Assembly: GCA_029558835.1 (NCBI GenBank)
Contig: JAKQDH010000135.1
Span: forward strand, 1 to 64,000
Direction: 5' to 3'
DNA from: Planctomycetota bacterium
GTDB lineage: Bacteria; Planctomycetota; Phycisphaerae; UBA1845
DNA: 64,000 nucleotides
In this document: one piece after another, positions 8,781-19,900 of the stretch
Layout: each line of letters starts with the position of its first letter
How positions within the stretch are numbered: position 1 is the first letter of the stretch
The notes under the pieces: generated by a model
Databases searched by the model: none
Told to the model about the DNA's origin: nothing
Seen by the model: the letters and a program-made list of their open reading frames with translations, nothing else
Position numbers and translations under genes: made by a program

Positions 8781-9812
8781 TCATCCGACGTTCCACACGA
8801 CCGTAAGCAGGAACCACGCTACCGGAATCGCCAACGCCGGGCTGTCGATCAAGTCAAGTATACCGCCGAACCGCGGAATCACGTTACCAGAATCCTTCAC
8901 CCCAGCCTCGCGCTTAAAGCACGACTCGAATAAATCACCAATCTGGCCCGCTGCCGACACAGACAACCCGAAGATCAGCGGTGGCAACAGCGTCAGCCCA
9001 TCGCTGCCGGCCGCCAGCCGCCCGAAGGGACCTGCAATGACCGCCACACCCCCCAGAAGCCGCGCCTCGAAACCGGGCGCTGCGACCTCGAAGCCCGTAT
9101 CCAGCACCACCGGCATGTGGCACGACGCCCCCACCCAGGCGATGCCCATGGCCGCCGCGGCGCTGCCCAGCAAGCCGCCCACCATGCCTTCCACGGTCTT
9201 GCTGGGGCTGACGGCCGGCATGAGCTTGCGACGCCCCACGGCCGACCCGACAAAGTACGCTCCGATGTCCGCCGCCTTGATCACCAGGATGCTGCTCAGC
9301 AGCAGCCAGGCGCCATCCGATCCGCGAATCTCGTGGCTGCAACGCAACTGCACCGCGAAGGAGTTCAGGAAGCCCAGGTACAGGACCATGATCCACATGG
9401 ATCCGACGTTGCGTACGGTCCCGGTCGGGTCGCCCTGGGCGACCACTACTGCGGCCGACCCCACCAACGCCATTAGCAGCCACACGCTCTGCCAGAGGAG
9501 TCCCTCCAACTGCACGGCCCGTTCACCCAGCCAGCCCGCCGCCGCCAGCCACGGCGACAGGACCAGCACCACGACCATGCAATGCGCGAACGCGCCCCGC
9601 ACTCGCCGGCCGGTCAGACCGAACAGGCGGTTCAATTCGATAGCGCCGAGCAGCGCTACGACCGCCGCCACGATCGGGATGATGCTCCCTCGTTGCAGCA
9701 GATTTCCCAGTTTCCCGCCGACGGGGAGAAACTCGGCAACCATAACGTCCAGCACGACCAGCGTGAACACGACGACGATCGCCAGAAAACCATAGACAAC
9801 CCGTTGGGACAT
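8781..9812 (-). CDS. cdsA: Phosphatidate cytidylyltransferase
   Basis: 343 residues with about eight membrane helices. CdsA converts phosphatidic acid and CTP to CDP-diacylglycerol, the entry point to anionic and zwitterionic phospholipids. The C-terminal signature reads GQIGDLFESCFKREAGVKDSG, then FGGILDLIDS, containing the metal-binding acidic residues and the KR pair. The middle segment VSPSKTVEGMVGG is also typical. The protein is somewhat longer than the roughly 280 residues of E. coli CdsA because of its N-terminal helices. uppS, often next to cdsA, is not adjacent here. Confidence 0.93.
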   Translation of the reverse strand: MSQRVVYGFLAIVVVFTLVVLDVMVAEFLPVGGKLGNLLQRGSIIPIVAAVVALLGAIELNRLFGLTGRRVRGAFAHCMVVVLVLSPWLAAAGWLGERAVQLEGLLWQSVWLLMALVGSAAVVVAQGDPTGTVRNVGSMWIMVLYLGFLNSFAVQLRCSHEIRGSDGAWLLLSSILVIKAADIGAYFVGSAVGRRKLMPAVSPSKTVEGMVGGLLGSAAAAMGIAWVGASCHMPVVLDTGFEVAAPGFEARLLGGVAVIAGPFGRLAAGSDGLTLLPPLIFGLSVSAAGQIGDLFESCFKREAGVKDSGNVIPRFGGILDLIDSPALAIPVAWFLLTVVWNVG

Positions 9813-10097
9813 TCACAAACCGCCTTGGCGTTCGCCCCCGGTGAGGCCCGCGCTTGCCAGTCCGGGGTGGATACGATAACGGACAGACCGGCCACCATAG
9901 TCGGGCAAAGAGCGTCTGTCCACGCTAACGATCGCGGTGGGCGGCCCCGGGGGCCCCGTTGACGCTAACACCTTGCGGGCGACGGCGTTACACCGTAGTG
10001 TCGCCGGCGCGCAGCATCCCTGAGCTTCTTCTGCGCGGAGCGCCGGGCCGGTTGAGGCACCGACACGCGGACCGACAACACTTACTGGAGGCTGATC

Positions 10098-11441
10098 ATG
10101 CGGAGGTCATGTCTGGCGGGTGCGTGGGTCGCGATCTGGGTGGGGGGAGTGGGCGTATCGGCGTGCGGCGCCGGGCAACCTGCCGCGAACCAGCCGGCCA
10201 ACCCGCAGGTCCAGCGGGCCCAGGAACTGCTCCAGCTTCTCGTGGACGGCAAGTTCGATGAGTTCGTGGGCGCCGGGACCGAGACGATGCGGGCGGCCTT
10301 CAGCGCCGACCAGGCGCGGCAGGCTTGGCTTACCCAGCTTGTGCAGCTTGGGACGTTCCAGTCGATCGAGTCGTCGGACGTGACGCCGGGTGACAAGTTC
10401 GCTTCGGTCCGGCTGGTCTGCCGCTTCAGCAAGGGCCGGCTGACGATGCGCATCGTGCTGGACGGCCAGAACCGCCTGAGCGGCCTGTGGTTCGACGCGG
10501 TGGAACCGGATTGGGAGCCCCCCACGTACGTTGACGCCCGGTCGTTTCGCGAGGAGGAGGTCACGGTGTCGGCCGGGCAGTTTCCTCTCCCCGGCACGCT
10601 CACCCTGCCGAACCAGCCGGGGCGTCATCCGGCCGTCGTGCTCGTGCACGGCAGCGGGCCCAACGACCGTGACGAGACCGTCGGAGCCAACAAGCCGTTC
10701 CGCGACCTGGCGTGGGGTCTGGCGTCGCGGGGGGTGGCCGTGCTCCGCTACGAGAAACGCACACGGGCGCACCCGCATGCGTGCAAGGTCGAGGACTGGA
10801 CGATCGAGAACGAAACGATCGAGGACGCCCGGGCGGCCCTCGCCCTGCTGCGACAGCGGTCCGACGTCGACGCCAAGCGTGTCTTCATGCTCGGGCACAG
10901 CCTAGGCGGTTGGGCGGCCCCGCTGATCGCCCAGCGCGAGGAGCAACTGGCGGGAGTCATGATGCTGGCCGCCAGCGCCCGCTCCATCCTGGACCTGCTG
11001 GAAGAGCAGACTGACTACACCGTCAGCCTCGCCGGTGCGGCGCTGACCGAGGAGCAGCGGCAACAGGTGGGCGCCTTGAAAGAGGCGGTGGCCGCCATCC
11101 GCGCAGGAAAGACCGACACGGTAAAGGAGCCGATCATGGGCGTCCCCGCCGTGTACTGGGAGCGGTTGCATCGCATTGACCCGTTGCCCGTGGCGGCCGA
11201 GTTGCAGTTACCGATGCTGATCGCTCAGGGGGGGCGCGATTACCAGGTCACCGGCGCCGACTACAAGCTCTGGAAGGACCGGCTCCGTGACCACAAGCAC
11301 GTCACGTTGAAGTGGTACACTTCGCTGAACCACCTGTTCGTCAACGGCTTCGGCAAGAGCACGCCGGGTGAGTACCTCAACCCCGGTCACGTAGCCGAGG
11401 AAGTGGTGAACGACCTGGCGGAGTGGATATCCAAACACTGA
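10098..11441 (+). CDS. Lipoprotein alpha/beta hydrolase with N-terminal DUF3887
   Basis: 447 residues. A signal peptide ends in a lipobox VSAC (Cys23), so the mature protein is probably lipid-anchored outside the cytoplasm. Residues about 38-133 match the DUF3887 fold (AQELLQLLVDGKFDEFV...). Residues about 150-445 form an alpha/beta hydrolase: oxyanion segment VHGSGPNDRDE, nucleophile elbow GHSLGG (Ser268), QGGRDYQV carrying the candidate Asp, and SLNHLF carrying the candidate His. This pairing is seen in bacterial serine hydrolases related to S9 peptidases, with esterase or peptidase activity on unknown substrates. The gene stands alone between divergent cdsA and a repeat-bearing gap. Confidence 0.85.
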   Translation: MRRSCLAGAWVAIWVGGVGVSACGAGQPAANQPANPQVQRAQELLQLLVDGKFDEFVGAGTETMRAAFSADQARQAWLTQLVQLGTFQSIESSDVTPGDKFASVRLVCRFSKGRLTMRIVLDGQNRLSGLWFDAVEPDWEPPTYVDARSFREEEVTVSAGQFPLPGTLTLPNQPGRHPAVVLVHGSGPNDRDETVGANKPFRDLAWGLASRGVAVLRYEKRTRAHPHACKVEDWTIENETIEDARAALALLRQRSDVDAKRVFMLGHSLGGWAAPLIAQREEQLAGVMMLAASARSILDLLEEQTDYTVSLAGAALTEEQRQQVGALKEAVAAIRAGKTDTVKEPIMGVPAVYWERLHRIDPLPVAAELQLPMLIAQGGRDYQVTGADYKLWKDRLRDHKHVTLKWYTSLNHLFVNGFGKSTPGEYLNPGHVAEEVVNDLAEWISKH

Positions 11442-11980
11442 ATCGGTGCTCACCGCCGGGCTGGGCGCCCACCCGACGACCGTCAGCTTCGGCGCCGCTG
11501 CCGCGCGGGTCCGCGCCGTCGGACGTCTTTCTGGGGCGGACCGGCGCGCCCGGGGTCGGTGGTTCCGGACGGCAGCTCGTTCCCGCGTGGCTGGCGGTAG
11601 GTAGCTGCCAAAGTATGGGTTTAGCGTCCTTGGCGTTGTGGGTGCCATGCCTACCCGCGACCGCGGTCGCGGGTAAGCATGCGTCTGCGGACGCGGCACA
11701 TGCCCACCCCCGCCTGCGGCGGGTGAGGACCTGGCACCCGTGCTGAACACGTACCTGCCAAACTGGCAGCGGTGGCCGACCCGACGGTCGCAAATGACAG
11801 ACGCCGCCCGGGCCTGCCAGGACGATTCTCGCGCTACCCTCTGTCACAACTCTTTACGACACAAGATGTTGCACACATTGCCGGGGCTAGCTGGTCTCTG
11901 CGGCTTCTGGCATCCTGCTTGTACTTTGCTTGCGGTGGGGATAGTGCGTCCCTGCCCTCTGGTTTCGTAAGGGGAGTGCC
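11442..11980. repeat. Gap with family B multi-hairpin repeat, copy 1
   Basis: No gene is seen. Positions about 11619-11755 hold a family B element. It is bounded by GGTTTAGCGT...GGTGCCATGC on the left and a partly matching CTGGCACCC...CTGAACACG on the right. Inside are two strong hairpins, ACCCGCGACCGCGGTCGCGGGT and CCCGCCTGCGGCGGG. Near-identical elements occur at 56133 and 57271. Confidence 0.8.
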
Positions 11981-12397
11981 ATGACCCCGGCCCCGGCAGC
12001 GCAGAGCGGTGGCGTGGTGCTGTGCTCCTGCGGGGGCGACGGCCGGGGGCCGCTGTGGCTCGGCGAGGTCGAGCGCGGGCTGGCGCCTCTGGGACTGGCG
12101 TGGGCGCGGGCATGTGGCCGGCGGGAGACGATTGGGCGCGTGGAGCAGGGGGGGCTGGCGGCCGCCCTGCTGATTCCAGGCCTGCCGGACCTCGAGGGGT
12201 TGTCGCTGCTGCGGACCATTCGGGAGATCGACGGCCGGTTGCCCTGTTGGCTGGTGACGCCCTGGGTGACCCGTGGCGCACTGCAAGCGGCTTTCTCGCT
12301 ACGGGCGGTCGGGGTACTGCCGGACCCCGTTGACCCGCAGGCGTTGACGTTATCGATGTGGAAGGTGCTGGCGGGTGGCGGGGGCCCCTGCAATTAG
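11981..12397 (+). CDS. Receiver-like domain protein without phosphoacceptor Asp
   Basis: 138 residues. The segment ALLIPGLPDLEGLSLLRTIR followed by REIDGRLPCWLVTPW resembles strands 3-4 of response-regulator receiver domains. The position of the phosphorylated Asp (usual 'LLDxxLPDxxG') is Ile here. A second half, ALQAAFSLRAVGVLPDPVDPQAL, fits the 'GA..yl.KP.....L' region, with the conserved Lys replaced by Asp. No output domain follows. The ATG at 11981 has AAGGGGAG upstream. It sits 58 bp ahead of groES in the same direction, so co-transcription with the chaperonin genes is likely. I infer a pseudo-receiver. The similarity is modest, and it could be an unrelated alpha/beta protein. Confidence 0.6.
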   Translation: MTPAPAAQSGGVVLCSCGGDGRGPLWLGEVERGLAPLGLAWARACGRRETIGRVEQGGLAAALLIPGLPDLEGLSLLRTIREIDGRLPCWLVTPWVTRGALQAAFSLRAVGVLPDPVDPQALTLSMWKVLAGGGGPCN

Positions 12398-12455
12398 GTG
12401 AGCGACCCCGGCCGGATCGCCGCGGCACCTGGGTCAGGAAGGAGTGAGTGGACGT

Positions 12456-12752
12456 ATGGCCAAACTGAACATCAGACCTCTGGGCGACAAGGTGATCATC
12501 AAGAGAGTGGAGGCGGAGGCGAAGACCGCCGGCGGGATCGTGCTGCCCGACACGGCGCGGGAGAAGCCCAAGCGCGGGGTCGTGCTGGCGGTGGGCAACG
12601 GCCGGCTGCTGGACGACGGCACGCGCAGCAAGATGCAGCTTGCCGTCAACGATGAGGTGTTGTTCACCAGCTACGCCGGCACCGAGATCAAGTATGGCGG
12701 CGAAGAGTACATCATCATGGACGAGGGTGACATCCTCGGCGTCGTCGGCTGA
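12456..12752 (+). CDS. groES: Co-chaperonin GroES
   Basis: 98 residues, the usual size. It forms the heptameric lid of the GroEL folding chamber. MAKLNIRPLGDKVIIKR and GGIVLPDTAREKP (mobile-loop region) are clear family motifs, as is GEEYIIMDEGDILGVVG at the end. An in-frame GTG at 12444 directly abuts the AGGAAGGAG ribosome-binding site and is too close to it, whereas the ATG at 12456 lies at a usable distance, so I chose the latter. The gene is followed by groL after 288 bp occupied by a repeat element. I saw no CIRCE-like inverted repeat upstream. Confidence 0.95.
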   Translation: MAKLNIRPLGDKVIIKRVEAEAKTAGGIVLPDTAREKPKRGVVLAVGNGRLLDDGTRSKMQLAVNDEVLFTSYAGTEIKYGGEEYIIMDEGDILGVVG

Positions 12753-12883
12753 ACAGGACCACCCAAATGGGAAACGAGGAGGGTGACATGCCCAAGCCGA
12801 AGGCGCCGGCATGCTGTGGTAGAAGGCGGGCCCTCGCTCGCGGGAGAGCATGGCGGTGCTGCGCTTGGCCGTGCCACCCCCTT
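12749..12883. repeat. Family A repeat, copy 2, between groES and groL
   Basis: The element begins CTGAACAGGACCACCCAA at 12749, overlapping the groES stop codon. It continues through GGGAAAC to GGTGACATGCCC and ends GGCCGTGCCACCCC at about 12880, then CGGTTTCCCC. The first 18 bases occur in reverse complement at 31726-31743, in copy 5. It splits the groES and groL genes within what is normally a tight operon. Confidence 0.75.
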
Positions 12884-13040
12884 CCGACCCTCGGTTTCCC
12901 CGGTGTGTGGAGCTATTCAGGGGTTAAGACAGAGCGCGGGGTGCTGTGGTCCGGTGGGTGCGCGGGGGTGAGATACCGACCCGTCACCACGACCGGCAGG
13001 GTCCCGTGAAGGACTCGCAACGCAGTGGAGAGTAAACCAG

Positions 13041-14675
<1,635 letters not shown>

Positions 14676-14698
14676 GAGCGGCATCCAATCCAGAGTTG

Positions 14699-14740
14699 TC
14701 GGGCACCCGAGGGACACCAATGGCACCCCCGGGTGCCCGC
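14699..14740 (+). terminator. Hairpin after groL
   Basis: GGGCACCCG at 14701-14709 pairs perfectly with CGGGTGCCC at 14730-14738, 25 bases after the groL stop. There is no T-run, so intrinsic termination is uncertain. Attenuation or 3'-end protection is equally possible. Confidence 0.45.
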
Positions 14741-14884
14741 TCGTGTTGGCAAGGCAAGAGAGAGGGAAAGGAGCGGGAGCCAAGACCATCCGTTCGGGAT
14801 GTTCGGCGATAGAGTGCTTGCGTCGCGTCCCACTCGGTCGGCGGGGAGGCATTGTGTGCTCCTTCTGAGGCAGGAGATACGCCC

Positions 14885-15835
14885 ATGACTACCGACTACC
14901 CCAATGATGCAACGCCCGACCGGAAGACCGCGAAGCCAGCGGTCGCGGACGCCCAGACGCAACGAGCGCTCGCCCGCGTCAGGACAGCGTTGGAGCGTAG
15001 GAACGGCGCGGAGGCCATTCGTTTTTTCAAGGATGCCGTTGCGCACGGGCTGATCCGTGAGGATGAGGCCCTTCTGGTTTGGTTGCGTCAGGCCATGGGA
15101 GACGACGCCGCAGAGAAGCTCCTGGCCGCTTACGCGAGGTTGCCCTGTTTCTACTGTCATAGCGGTGTGATACCGTGCGAGGAGTGCAACGGACGAGGAC
15201 ACGATGCGGACAACCGCCCCTGTGCCGAATGCCTGGCATTGGGTGTCGACCGTTGCGGCTTCTGCGGAGGATCGGGCTGGTTCACGATCAACCATGTGCC
15301 AGGCGCTTTCCGGCTGCGGGTTATGGCCCGGCGGGTAGCGGCCGCAGCCAAGGAGGCGGAGACTCTGCTGGCGGCGGCCAAGGTCGCTGTCTCGCCCGCC
15401 AACCTTAGAGAGGCCCGGAAGGCCGCGGCGAAGACACTCCTCCAGGGGAATCGCCTGTTGTGCGTTCTGGAGAACATGAGGCTGGCGGCAACGCAGGCCG
15501 AGTTGTATCAGCCGGATTCGGGAGAGATTGTTGCCAAGATTGTGGCCGCCTGTGCGAAGTTGTCGCCACCACTGTCTGCACGGGTGCACGAACTGCTGAC
15601 CATGCTGGCTGAGGTGGCCGCCCTGGAAGCTGCGGCCGCCAAGCGGTCCTCGTCGCGGCGGATGGCGGAGGCACGATGCGAGTTCTATCGCCATGTCGTG
15701 TCTTCCAGGAACTCCGCAACGACGCTGCTGGCGCACCCGTTTCTGTATCGTGAGGACTCAGGTACGGCACCTCCGGCCAAGCCTGCCGATACGGCCAGTG
15801 AGTCCGACACTGTCAGCGAAGCGGGTGACCGCTGA
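14885..15835 (+). CDS. Orphan DnaJ-type zinc-finger protein
   Basis: 316 residues. Residues about 84-130 carry four CxxC pairs in the DnaJ central-domain pattern: CFYC, CEECNGRGHD, CAEC, CGFCGGSGW. There is no J domain (no HPD motif) and no DnaJ C-terminal substrate domain. The rest is alanine-rich and probably helical, with a Ser/Thr/Ala tail. The ATG at 14885 follows GGCAGGAG at good spacing. An upstream in-frame ATG at 14852 lacks this. The gene lies just after groL in the same direction, which suggests, but does not prove, a role in protein quality control. Similar orphan fingers in other proteins serve as protein-protein or thiol-exchange modules. Confidence 0.65.
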   Translation: MTTDYPNDATPDRKTAKPAVADAQTQRALARVRTALERRNGAEAIRFFKDAVAHGLIREDEALLVWLRQAMGDDAAEKLLAAYARLPCFYCHSGVIPCEECNGRGHDADNRPCAECLALGVDRCGFCGGSGWFTINHVPGAFRLRVMARRVAAAAKEAETLLAAAKVAVSPANLREARKAAAKTLLQGNRLLCVLENMRLAATQAELYQPDSGEIVAKIVAACAKLSPPLSARVHELLTMLAEVAALEAAAAKRSSSRRMAEARCEFYRHVVSSRNSATTLLAHPFLYREDSGTAPPAKPADTASESDTVSEAGDR

Positions 15836-16136
15836 CTACAGAGGGAATCGCGGATCACGCCGGAATACCTGGTGGCTGGCGGCCATCGACGAAGCCCCGC
15901 CTCGAGCCGCAGCGCCGACAGAAGGCATTGTGCGATCGTTGCGACCGCCGACAGAACGGGAAGACCAAGGAGCCGGGGGCGGCCGTCGTTGATGTAGAGC
16001 GCGTGTCGCAGAGACCGTTCCTGACTTCCTGTTCCTAGCGCAATGTGGAGATCGCACGGCAGCGGGGTACAATCGGGCACGCGCTGGTAAAGGGTCCGTG
16101 GTATGCTCGAACTCGAGCACGGGGGGGATCTCGGCC
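15836..16136. other. Gap without recognised gene
   Basis: Nothing that looks coding. A possible -10 box, TACAAT at 16068-16073, and a TGGTATGCT extended -10 at 16099-16107 precede the lipoprotein gene at 16137. No convincing -35 accompanies either. Confidence 0.35.
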
Positions 16137-16856
16137 ATGCGGTATGGTTTGTGGGGACTGATTGTGCTGGTGGGCTTGTTGGGTGGCTGCCCGGGCGCCG
16201 GGTCGGGCGTGGTCGACCTGACGTTTGATTTCAGCCAGGGCGACGAGGGGTGGGAGGCGGGGGTGGCGGACTACAGTCCGGACAACGAGATCGAGTTTGA
16301 GACGGATGTGCGCGAGTTGCCGGCCGAGTTGGATCCCGAAGGCACCGGACTGTTCATTTCCGGACGCAACAGTTCGGACGATCTGTTTCTGTTCCTGACA
16401 CGCGAGGTGGGGCCGGCGGACGGGGTGCAGGCGAACCAGGCTTACGAAGTGAGCTTCACCATCGTTTTCGCCTCCAACGCGCCGAGCGGCTGCGCGGGCG
16501 TCGGCGGGGCGCCAGGCGAAGGTGTGACGCTGAAGGCCGGGGCGACTGCAACGCAGCCGCAGGTTGTTCTCGATCAGGACTTCTACAGTCTCAATGTGGA
16601 CAAGGGCCAGCAGACCATAGGCGGCCCGGCCGCCTCCGTCGTGGGCGATATCGCCAACGGCATCGAGTGCGAGGCTGCGCTCGAACAGGGCAGCCCTTAT
16701 GTGTCGCTTACGCGTAACCACGCCCACGACACGACGGTCACGGCCGATGCGACCGGGCGGCTGTGGCTGCTCGTCGGTACCGACTCCGGCTTCGAGGCGA
16801 CGACGGCTCTTTACTACCAGCGCATCGACGTGACGCTGACAGCAGTTGCGGAATAG
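16137..16856 (+). CDS. Predicted lipoprotein of unknown function
   Basis: 239 residues from the ATG at 16137 (MRYGLWGLIVLVGLLGGC). The lipobox LGGC makes this start far better than the upstream in-frame codon at 16098. The mature part opens VVDLTFDFSQGDEGWEAGVADY, resembling the start of secreted carbohydrate-binding-like beta-sandwich modules. Beta-rich segments continue to the C-terminus, and YYQRIDVTLTAV closes it in the manner of CBM-like folds. No catalytic residues are evident. It is convergent with the CHAT gene, from which it is separated by a 13-bp inverted repeat. Confidence 0.65.
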   Translation: MRYGLWGLIVLVGLLGGCPGAGSGVVDLTFDFSQGDEGWEAGVADYSPDNEIEFETDVRELPAELDPEGTGLFISGRNSSDDLFLFLTREVGPADGVQANQAYEVSFTIVFASNAPSGCAGVGGAPGEGVTLKAGATATQPQVVLDQDFYSLNVDKGQQTIGGPAASVVGDIANGIECEAALEQGSPYVSLTRNHAHDTTVTADATGRLWLLVGTDSGFEATTALYYQRIDVTLTAVAE

Positions 16857-16863
16857 CGAATTA

Positions 16864-16914
16864 CGAATAGCGAATGGTGGAGGGGCAACGTCGAGCCTCT
16901 TCATTCGCTATTCG
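16864..16914. terminator. Bidirectional hairpin between convergent genes
   Basis: CGAATAGCGAATG (16864-16876) is the exact reverse complement of CATTCGCTATTCG (16902-16914). It lies between the stop of the + strand lipoprotein (16856) and the stop of the - strand CHAT gene (16934), where a shared terminator would be expected. There are no clear T-runs. Confidence 0.5.
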
Positions 16915-16933
16915 CACTTCGCCATTCAGCACT

Positions 16934-19900
16934 TCAGGGTTTCTTGAGGACGAAGTTCGGGCTGCCGTAGTGGATGTAGTCGGCCCAGTCTACGGAGCGT
17001 ATCTTTTCGACGGCGTGGCGCGCTTCGCGGAGGGCCCGGCCGAGAGGGGCGCCCTGCAACAGGAGCTTGTAGAACGTGCCGGCGAAGCTTTCGGCCGCGG
17101 CGTCGCCTACCGGCCAGTAGGTGCCGAGGTAGCTGGCTACCCCGCCGCGGAGCAGCGCTTCCGCGACCCCCACTGTGTCTGACAGCTGCCGGCGCAGATC
17201 CGGGGCCGGCCCGGGTACGCCGCGTCCACTCGCCAGAGCAGGCGGGCGTGCACCGGCGCGGGCGCTGGCGCGCCACACTCCACGTCCCCGCACGCGCCCG
17301 GATTCACAAGCATTGAAGAACACCACCCCGGGCAGACTGCCGCCCCAGGCCAAGTCCGCACCGGTGAGAACGTCGTTCTCGCCGCCCGGGTTGCAGAGCA
17401 GGCCGCAGCGTGACCGCGCCGCCGGGTCAAAGAAGGCATGCCCGGCATAATGGACGACGTCGTAGCGGCCTGACTGGAACCGCTCGCGCAGAGCCGCCCG
17501 CGTGGCCTGCGCGCCCCGGAGCACATCGACTTTGACGGACGGCTCGGCCGCCAGCAGCTTGCCGATGCGCTCGCCCTCGTACTCGGCGCCCGGCAGATCC
17601 TCAGTCGGGTTGACCACCAGGAGCACATCGAGCGTGGGGCCGTACTGACGCGGTTCGAGCCACTTGGCAACCGAGAGGTTCTCCGCCTGGTACTGCCGGC
17701 TCAGCCCGCCGTAAAGGGCCGGGGCCTTGCCATCGACGTGCACGGTCTCCCAAGGCAAGCGCGAACCTGCCGCATCATGCACTACGATCAGATGGCGGTC
17801 TCCGATTACTTGCATCGCTGCCTGAACGGAGGAGGGGAGCATGAGCTCGGCCAGGCGCTCCCCGAAGGCTCGCACCTTGGCGGCCGAGAAGGCGTTGCTG
17901 TCAAGCTGGGCCAGGTGGGCGTCGAGCTTGGCATTGCTGACGTTCTGCTCGGCACCGATGACGGTGGCCTTCTCGGCAGCCCCCAGCAGGGCGAGGCGAT
18001 AGGTGGACATGCCCTTGTATTGGGCCTCCTGTCGCACGATCAGGTAGACGGCCTCCTCACGCGCGACCTCGCCCACGCGGCGCGTGGGGACCTCGACGGC
18101 GGGCGGCAGCTCGACCTCGTCAAAGGTGACTTGCACGTCATCAAAGAGCGGCGCCTTGGCCAGCAGATACAGTTCGCGGCGCATCTCGTCGTACCGATCG
18201 CGGTCCAGCTCGCAGAGGGTGATGCCGCGGAAGCGCCGGCCGGTGTCGTTGTCACGCAGGCCGCGCAGGAACCCGTTGAGCAAGTGGTACATAGACTTGG
18301 TGATGCTCAGCCCGGAGCCGACGCCCATGAGTACGGTGGCGAACTCCTCCACGTGGATACGCAGGAGCGTGCGAACCATGTTCTCGGCCACTGCTTGCTG
18401 GAGGGGGTAATCGAACTGATCGAAGGGGCCCATGCCCACCAGGACCACGAATTCTGCGGACAGTCCCAGGCGGGCGGTGGGCAGGATGAACACTTCACCG
18501 ACGTTGGCGGAGAACATGCGCCGCTGGGTGATCTCGGTGATGGCGCCGCGGAGGCGACGGTCCAGTGCCTGGGCGGGCCCGGCCGGTTCGACGCCGCGGA
18601 AGACACCCAGCACATACGCCCGGGCATCCGCCTCGGTGATGCTGCCGCGTGCCAATCTCAGTTCCAGGTTCCGGTGCTGGCGCCGACCCACGACAACGTT
18701 GGCGAGCCCGCCGGTTGCGAGAGGCTCGGCCGGCGCCGGAAGCCCGGGGGCTGCTGCGCCTGGGCTGGGCGGCACCTCAACCGCATCGCGGTCGTGGGCA
18801 TCCGGGGCGGCGAACTCGCTGAGCAGCGTGCGCAGCTCACTGGGACGAATCGCGTTGCCTCGGCGCCCGTTGAAGGGGGTGACAACGAGCGCAGCCTCGC
18901 GCACGGCTGCCCGCGAGGGCGTCCAGGTCTGCGGCAGCCGCTGGGTGGCTCCCGTCGCGAGGATGTCGGATACGGCCTTGGCCACATGGCGGTTGTTGGG
19001 CAGGCTGCCGTGTGATTCTTCGATGTAGTAGGTCGGCACGTTGGGAAGCTCGGCGAATACGCGCGGGACGGTCCCGTCGCCGTCGCGACTGGAGTAGTAG
19101 ACGAACTCGCCGTTCTGCATGGCCAAACCGACGATGGTGGTCTGGTCCACACCCGCGATGAGTGTGAAGCGTTCGTCACCAGGGGCCAGGCAGGTGCGCA
19201 CCTGAGGGACCTGCTTCAGGATGGCCTCCTGCACGCGCGGGCCGGAACTCGGCCAGCAACGCGGATCGAAGAGGTTCACCTGCGTGAAGCTCTCCGGGGC
19301 GGGCAACAGTTGGTAGAGCCCGGGAAACGTGGCGAAGACCTGCTCGGTCAGTTCGTTGGCGGTGTGGCGCAGGTCGGCAGCCGCCAGCTTGAGCACGGTA
19401 CTGTCCACGCCGCGCAGGGCCTGCACGGCCGAGAAGGAGCCGAAGTTGGGTGTCCCCAGCATGACTACGCGGCCGAGTTTCTCGGTGAGCGTCTGCTCTT
19501 GCCGGCCCAGGGCTGCCCGGATGACCAGGCCGCCCATGCTGTGCCCGACCAAGTGGACGCGGGAGGCCTTCTCCGTGGTGATGTCGCGCGCCAGCTTGTC
19601 CCCCAGGACATCGAGACTCACCCGCCAGTCGTAAGGGTAGAACACCGCGTCGTAGCCCGCCCAGCGCAAGCGCAGCTTGAGCTTCAAGTAGGCCAGCAGG
19701 ATCACGCCGACCGGTTCATACTTCGAGGGCTTGGCGTGCAGAGCAAGCTGCGGCAGGCGTCCGGCAATCACCTCCACCGGGTCGAGCCACAGCACGTCGT
19801 CGAGCCCGCCGTAGCGGGTGCCCAGTTTGGAGCCCATGATCCCCGGCACGATGAGCACGCGCGGGCCCCCGCGAGCGACGCGCCGCTGCGCCTCGCGGGC

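Noticed and set aside
12398-12455. CIRCE heat-shock operator ahead of groES
   Set aside because: No TTAGCACTC/GAGTGCTAA inverted pair is present there or ahead of the gene at 11981.
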